Assembly: GCF_037392515.1 (NCBI RefSeq)
Contig: NC_090287.1
Coordinates: 11,413,501-11,477,500, forward strand
DNA: 64,000 nucleotides
Source of the DNA: Haliotis asinina
Taxonomy: Eukaryota > Mollusca > Gastropoda > Lepetellida > Haliotidae
Direction of reading: 5' to 3'
Position 1 is the stretch's first letter. Each line of letters starts with the position of its first letter. A model generated the notes under the pieces. That model saw only the letters and a list, made by a program, of their open reading frames with translations, was not told the DNA's origin and searched no databases. Below, piece after piece: positions 59,701 to 64,000 of the stretch. A program made the position numbers and the translations under genes.

Positions 59701-62700
59701 TGTGTTGTTCACCACCCCCACACAACTCTGATGCATTTTTTTTTTTAAATGCTGTGAAATAATGCTGTTTAAATCCAGTAGGTCTGATAATATTGTAACT
59801 GTTATTGATTTTGTGTGTTTTCAGTGCTTCTCGACTTCTATGGCAAACACAAGCGGAGGCCTCTAATTAAATCAAAATCGGAAGATGTGGTGGAATTGAA
59901 TGGAATAAGGGAGACAACTCTAGACAGACTCAAGGTGGACAAGAAAGTTGTGCCAGAGGACTTTGCAGGGTAAGACTTTGCTTGAAGGTTAAACAAGAGT
60001 GACTTTGTTGAGTACTGACCCTAGTCATAAGATTCCACATCAGTTCCATTGAGGGACTGAAAATGAATGGTTATTTTATTCTTGGCAGATTTGTAAGGCA
60101 CATTGTATTTGTATGATGTTATGTTAATAACATGTTCTGCTCCAGTTACTGGCTATGTGACCCATTCTAGACCTTTGCAGCAACATGTCCACTCAGATTG
60201 TCTCTGTTAGAACTGACACTGTATATAGACTGTGTATAGGTCACAAATCAGGTAGTCATGAGAAGGAGCCACTGTCGGCAGCTTGACTCCTGAATTGTCA
60301 TTGTCACTGTAACATGATGGCATCACCTTAGATCAGTGACACATTTTAAGTATGCCATCGTTCCCACCCATTTGGCTTTGCTAGTGTCTAGTAAACAGTC
60401 AAAGTAAACTTAGTCTCAGTATTTTTTGTTACTCTCCACTACTGAGTCTAACATAACCTTGTAAGAGGTCGCGTCAGGTAACCTTTGAGATAGACCAATC
60501 AGATCACAGCTTACCAAATAGCAAAAGTAGACATTCGCACATACCTTTTGAACTTTTACCTCGGAAAGGTTGGTTCCCAAACGATTGCTAATGCTATTTT
60601 CCCATGTGATTGCTACAGGGTAATGCGCACAGAGCACGCTACAATATACTGTCAACAGTGTGTAAACAATCACTGAAAATAACAGTTTTGCCAAAAATAA
60701 CATTTTTGTCAATATTCAAGGATGTTAGATTGCGGAAATGTTAGCTAATGGTAACCATGTCATCAGAAAGCCCTAAACATGTATACTGCAGGCCAAATAC
60801 CTGTCTGTTACGCGGATTTTCGTTTATTGAGGGATCAGTGTTGGTGGCTAGCGAATTTTTCAAGCCCTGCCAAACCCTAAACAATAGCTGTTGTCTACTT
60901 GGTTAAATCTATTCGGCCTTTTTGTGTTTGACTGGGTGGTCATAGTTCGCTCAAAGCTTACCTGACGCGACCTCCTGTTAGGTTTTGTTAGACTCAGTAG
61001 TGGAGTGTAACAAAAAGTACTGAGACTAAGTTTACTTAGACTGGTCTAGTGAGCAGCTTTAGTTGGAAAGTTTCCTTAGAACTGACAATTAAACCTTAGT
61101 GCACACTGATCCATTGACAAGAGTAATATTGTTGCACATTTTGGGTGTGAATATGGCACATTATATGCATGTGAATATTCTGTGGTCTTTGTGAGGTCAG
61201 GCTCAAACAAGCCACTCACTCACCGTGATAGACTTTTAATGACTCTAAGATAAGCCCTTCTGCTGCAGTTTCTGTTTTGCTGAGCTGAGTCCTGTGTGTG
61301 CTGTCGTGGGAGGTGTGCTGGGACAGGAAATTATTAAGGTGAGTGCACAGCATTGATTTTCATTCTTACCCTAAAAATAATTGATATGTCTGCATAAGGT
61401 CTGAACATTTTCTTTTCACCTTGCACCTCTGTAGAAAATTCTCAGTTAAAATGGTCTTCAGGAAATATGAGGCTACTAAGGAAGTCACAGTGCACCAATG
61501 CACTGGTGCATCATCAGCAAGATTTGCTCTGTATGATACGTGATTCATCTGATTTTATATCGATTTAATGTCTTTCTACACATATTGATTACTATTTTGA
61601 GTCTCAACATATCTCTCTCTTGTATTTTTTACACAAAACAGCAAACATGACTTGTTGAGAGTGAGTGATGGGTACTTGGCTGATGGGTAGTTTATCTATT
61701 AATGTCTGTCTGTAACAGAAATGATTTGGATTATTTGTTTAGAGGTTTACAGTGAATAATGATTTCAGCATCAGACAACTTCCCATTAATGTAATGGCTG
61801 CTTGTTATGCACAAAATGTCGAAAATGCTGTATTGCGATATGTATCGCATCTTGACCTCTGTATAAAGATGTGTATCGTATGATGAGAAACCTGTATCAT
61901 GATTCAGCTAGAGGCTACCAAATGGATCAGGACTTGTTTGATAGTGTGTTCACTTTAACTGCATGGATTCTTGGTCATTATCAATCACAGATATGATACA
62001 AGTTGGTTAGTTATATTACACAAGAGTGCTGAATGTGGCGTTCAAGAAACACCCTTTCCTTGACATAACTGTAATGTTATGAACGTAGGGTGCAGTTTAG
62101 AAAGTCATCAAATGTAATGTACGATATGGAATTATTTATTTTCATTTATTAAAGAGAGCATATTATTTGAGTGCCCGTGTCATCCTATGTTTACAACACA
62201 TGTGCCTAAATGTTGATATTTCCTGAGCAACATTGCGTGATGCCAGATGAATGATGTCATAATGGCTTACTGTTATGACGTCATAACACCACTACCTGTC
62301 ACAATGGTATTTGACCTCTTTGACTTGTGGAAACTTGAGAGCCATCACAATGTTGGCAGTTTCTATCATTTTATGTTGGAGAGTAATTAATTGGGCCTCG
62401 TTTCACAAAGCTATTTAATGATTGCTTTGTGAAATTGGGCCATAAATACTAAACTGGCTTCCGTGATATACCATTTTCATAAAACTCATCAAAGATTTAG
62501 TATCAAACTTGCTTTCTCTTGTTTGATTCCAGTTCATTAACGTGTTTAATAAAAACAGTATAACACGGAAGGTCGTTTAGTATCCTCTGTATCTAACACA
62601 CTGCAACATCAATGTTGATGATTACAATGTATCACCTCACTAACTCACTGTATATTTTCAGGCGGTCTCCCAGAAAGACCAGCCACACAACAACTTCTTC

Positions 62701-62760
62701 TTCTACAACGGCATTGACGGCAATGGCATGGTGGACAACATTGGCAGCAGTCAGCACTGA
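53735..62760 (+). CDS. SAE1: SUMO-activating enzyme subunit 1 (9 exons, complete)
   Basis: Exons are 53735-53820, 56310-56421, 57045-57104, 57382-57638, 58098-58203, 59397-59502, 59825-59969, 61269-61338 and 62662-62760. All introns are GT-AG, phases agree throughout, and the total is 1041 bases or 346 aa, the same length as human SAE1. SAE1 pairs with UBA2 to adenylate SUMO, mainly in the nucleus; it carries no catalytic cysteine itself. Visible marks are YDRQIRLWG (residues 15-23; R17 matches the human arginine reported to contact ATP), the nucleotide-fold stretch VLLVGVKGLGAEVAKN (about 34-49), FGDVFGYYGY-type sequence (about 152-161), a charged linker (about 174-207) with SPKKAKTEE that could serve as a nuclear signal, and the C-terminal block CAVVGGVLGQEIIK followed by HNNFFFYNGIDGNG. 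The start is the first ATG and its sequence aligns with the human N-terminus. Introns hold transposon insertions but no exon is damaged. Confidence 0.97.
54089..56090. mobile_element. 2.0-kb TTAA-flanked non-autonomous element in SAE1 intron 1
   Basis: TTAA occurs on both sides (54085-54088 and 56091-56094). The ends are perfect 19-bp inverted repeats (AGGGGCACTGATGCGGAGC). TTAA duplication is the hallmark of piggyBac-type transposition; the terminal sequence does not have the common CCY start, so the superfamily call rests on the target site alone. No transposase is visible inside. Two related segments near 54925 and 55050 suggest an internal duplication of about 127 bp. It occupies most of the first SAE1 intron. 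Confidence 0.75.
57645..57800 (-). mobile_element. SINE-1 copy in SAE1 intron 4
   Basis: CAACAGAAATGGGCTTCACA, GGAATCGAACCCAGGCCTTC and GCTACCCGACCACCC. It begins within about 10 bp of the donor after exon 4. Confidence 0.88.
60402..61039. mobile_element. 638-bp MITE with inverted ends of about 75 bp in SAE1 intron 7
   Basis: Left end 60402-60477 and right end 60965-61039 are inverted copies of one another with a few mismatches (AAGTAAACTTAGTCTCAGTA, later ACTACTGAGTCTAACA and GGTCGCGTCAGGTAA). No transposase. The 98-codon minus-strand open frame inside it (60416-60712) begins in the left arm and is best explained as a by-product. Confidence 0.85.
62393..62441. mobile_element. Short hairpin MITE remnant in SAE1 intron 8
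   Basis: Arms GGCCTCGTTTCACAAAGC and GCTTTGTGAAATTGGGCC form an imperfect hairpin with a short loop. It looks like the two fused ends of a foldback MITE. Confidence 0.6.
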
Positions 62761-63766
62761 CATCATGACTCTTTATGTATCTGAAGTTTTTACACCAGCC
62801 TCAATGTTATTCTTTACATACTCTGAGAATCAATGCAAATCTCAACACTGACAACTGATCATAAATATCTAAGACACATTGTAAGGCTGATCTTTGTCCC
62901 ACTGCTAACACCTATTTTGCCAACAACAAACATCTATAATATACTAAACTCAGGAACGTTTCATTAACTTACAATGAAACAGGTTGCTTGCCTATGCCAT
63001 TATTTTGTCATACAACCAAATTTAGAAGATCCTCTTTCTTTTTCATAAGGATATAGTGTCAGGTGAGATGGAGGTGGAGGAGGTACTCCGTATTCTGCAT
63101 CTAATGTTATACCCAGATATAAAGATGGATTGAAATGCCATGATTTAAAAGTGTTTGGGTTGAAACAGTGAGGGATGTTTCTGTCCAGCTTTTTTGTCTC
63201 AACTGAATGAACTGTTGTTTCTGATTTTGAATCAAACTAGTGTTAAGTTTATTGTCCACTGCCAACCAGAAAGCATTTAAGCTCACCTGGGACAATTTCA
63301 TGTCATGGTTCATAAGCATTTTTCCTCTTTGGATTGATGTGTAGTTATTCCTGTTCACAGGTGAACTAAGATTTGTTAAAGTATCACATGATCTTATGGG
63401 AAACCACGAGACACTGTTATATCTTTTTTGAAATGATAACATTTATATATACATTGTTCACAGAACAAGTGGCACTTAAATTTGGTCAATATAGTTTTAG
63501 CCAAGGCAGCAATTTCAACATACAAAAGGTACCAAGTCAGATTAACTTGCACATACCTATTGTTGCAACAAAAACTGTGTGAAAAACTAAATTAAAGTAT
63601 CTAGAAAAGTAGGATTGTAACAGACCTTTGGAAAGTTATTTTCTCAGTTCAGTTTAGTTACTAGACTTCCACAAGGACATGCCGACGGAGATCAAGCACA
63701 CATGTAAACATTTTCATCAAAGTATTGTCAGTTTGGGAATGGTCACCAGCTTGTGACTATTTTTGT

Positions 63767-63772
63767 AATAAA
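63767..63772 (+). terminator. SAE1: SAE1 poly(A) signal
   Basis: AATAAA followed by a strongly GT-rich stretch (TTGTGTCGTTGTGTTTGTTT), about 1.0 kb after the stop codon. Confidence 0.75.
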
Positions 63773-64000
63773 TGCAATATATTTGTGTCGTTGTGTTTGT
63801 TTTTATGTTGCCTGTGATGATTGTGTCTAAGATTCAATCCCCAAGAATCTGTGCTTGTTATAAAAGGCAGCCAATTGGATTGGGGGATAAAATGCGGTGA
63901 CGTGGTTGATTTAGAGTCCCTGTTAACCGACAACCTTGATTGTCACTTACAATTTTGATCACCGAGATATTGGTGATTGAAGAGCTGAACAACAAGGTTA

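Noticed and set aside
60416-60712. Hydrophobic 98-codon minus-strand frame
   Set aside because: It lies inside a MITE in an SAE1 intron, begins in its inverted arm and has no homolog that I recognise.

Overview
The window is animal nuclear DNA, most likely from a gastropod mollusc; an abalone-like (Haliotis) source is my guess from the repeat style. The signs are spliced genes with GT/AG introns, AATAAA signals, many copies of a tRNA-headed SINE ending in CTCACTCACTC, Tc1-like and LINE fossils, several MITEs and long tandem arrays. The left half is almost free of recognisable coding sequence. The genes lie in the middle and the right third.

From 1 to 22.5 kb I see intergenic DNA with a 27-bp minisatellite, a 150-bp (ACGC)n tract, a broken Tc1-like transposase (about 7.9-8.4 kb), a small MITE (11.7 kb), a foldback-like pair of TACGTA-rich arrays (13.6-14.8 kb), a SINE with a perfect 14-bp target duplication (15.7 kb) and a second SINE type inserted in a 41-bp minisatellite (17.3 kb).

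From 22.6 to 46.2 kb three plus-strand genes (called A, B and C here) encode small secreted cysteine-rich peptides of 92, 124 and 86 residues. Each has the start codon just inside an exon that follows an upstream intron, a signal peptide, a CxxxCxxC motif, and a phase-0 intron a few codons after it. They are a tandemly duplicated family that I cannot name. Between them lie two Tc1-like transposons (26.3-28.8 kb), a 5'-truncated LINE with its own target duplication (32.7-34.1 kb), and 42-bp, 15-bp and 34-bp satellites. A 174-bp satellite fills the large intron of gene C.

From 47.5 to 64 kb are two housekeeping genes in divergent orientation. SRP14 (minus, 5 exons, 104 aa) is the Alu-domain protein of the signal recognition particle. 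SAE1 (plus, 9 exons, 346 aa) is subunit 1 of the SUMO-activating enzyme. A LINE reverse-transcriptase fossil lies between them. SAE1 introns hold a 2.0-kb TTAA-flanked element, a 638-bp MITE with long inverted ends, and a short hairpin. A separate cysteine-rich open frame sits inside an SRP14 intron. I found no viral or LTR element.
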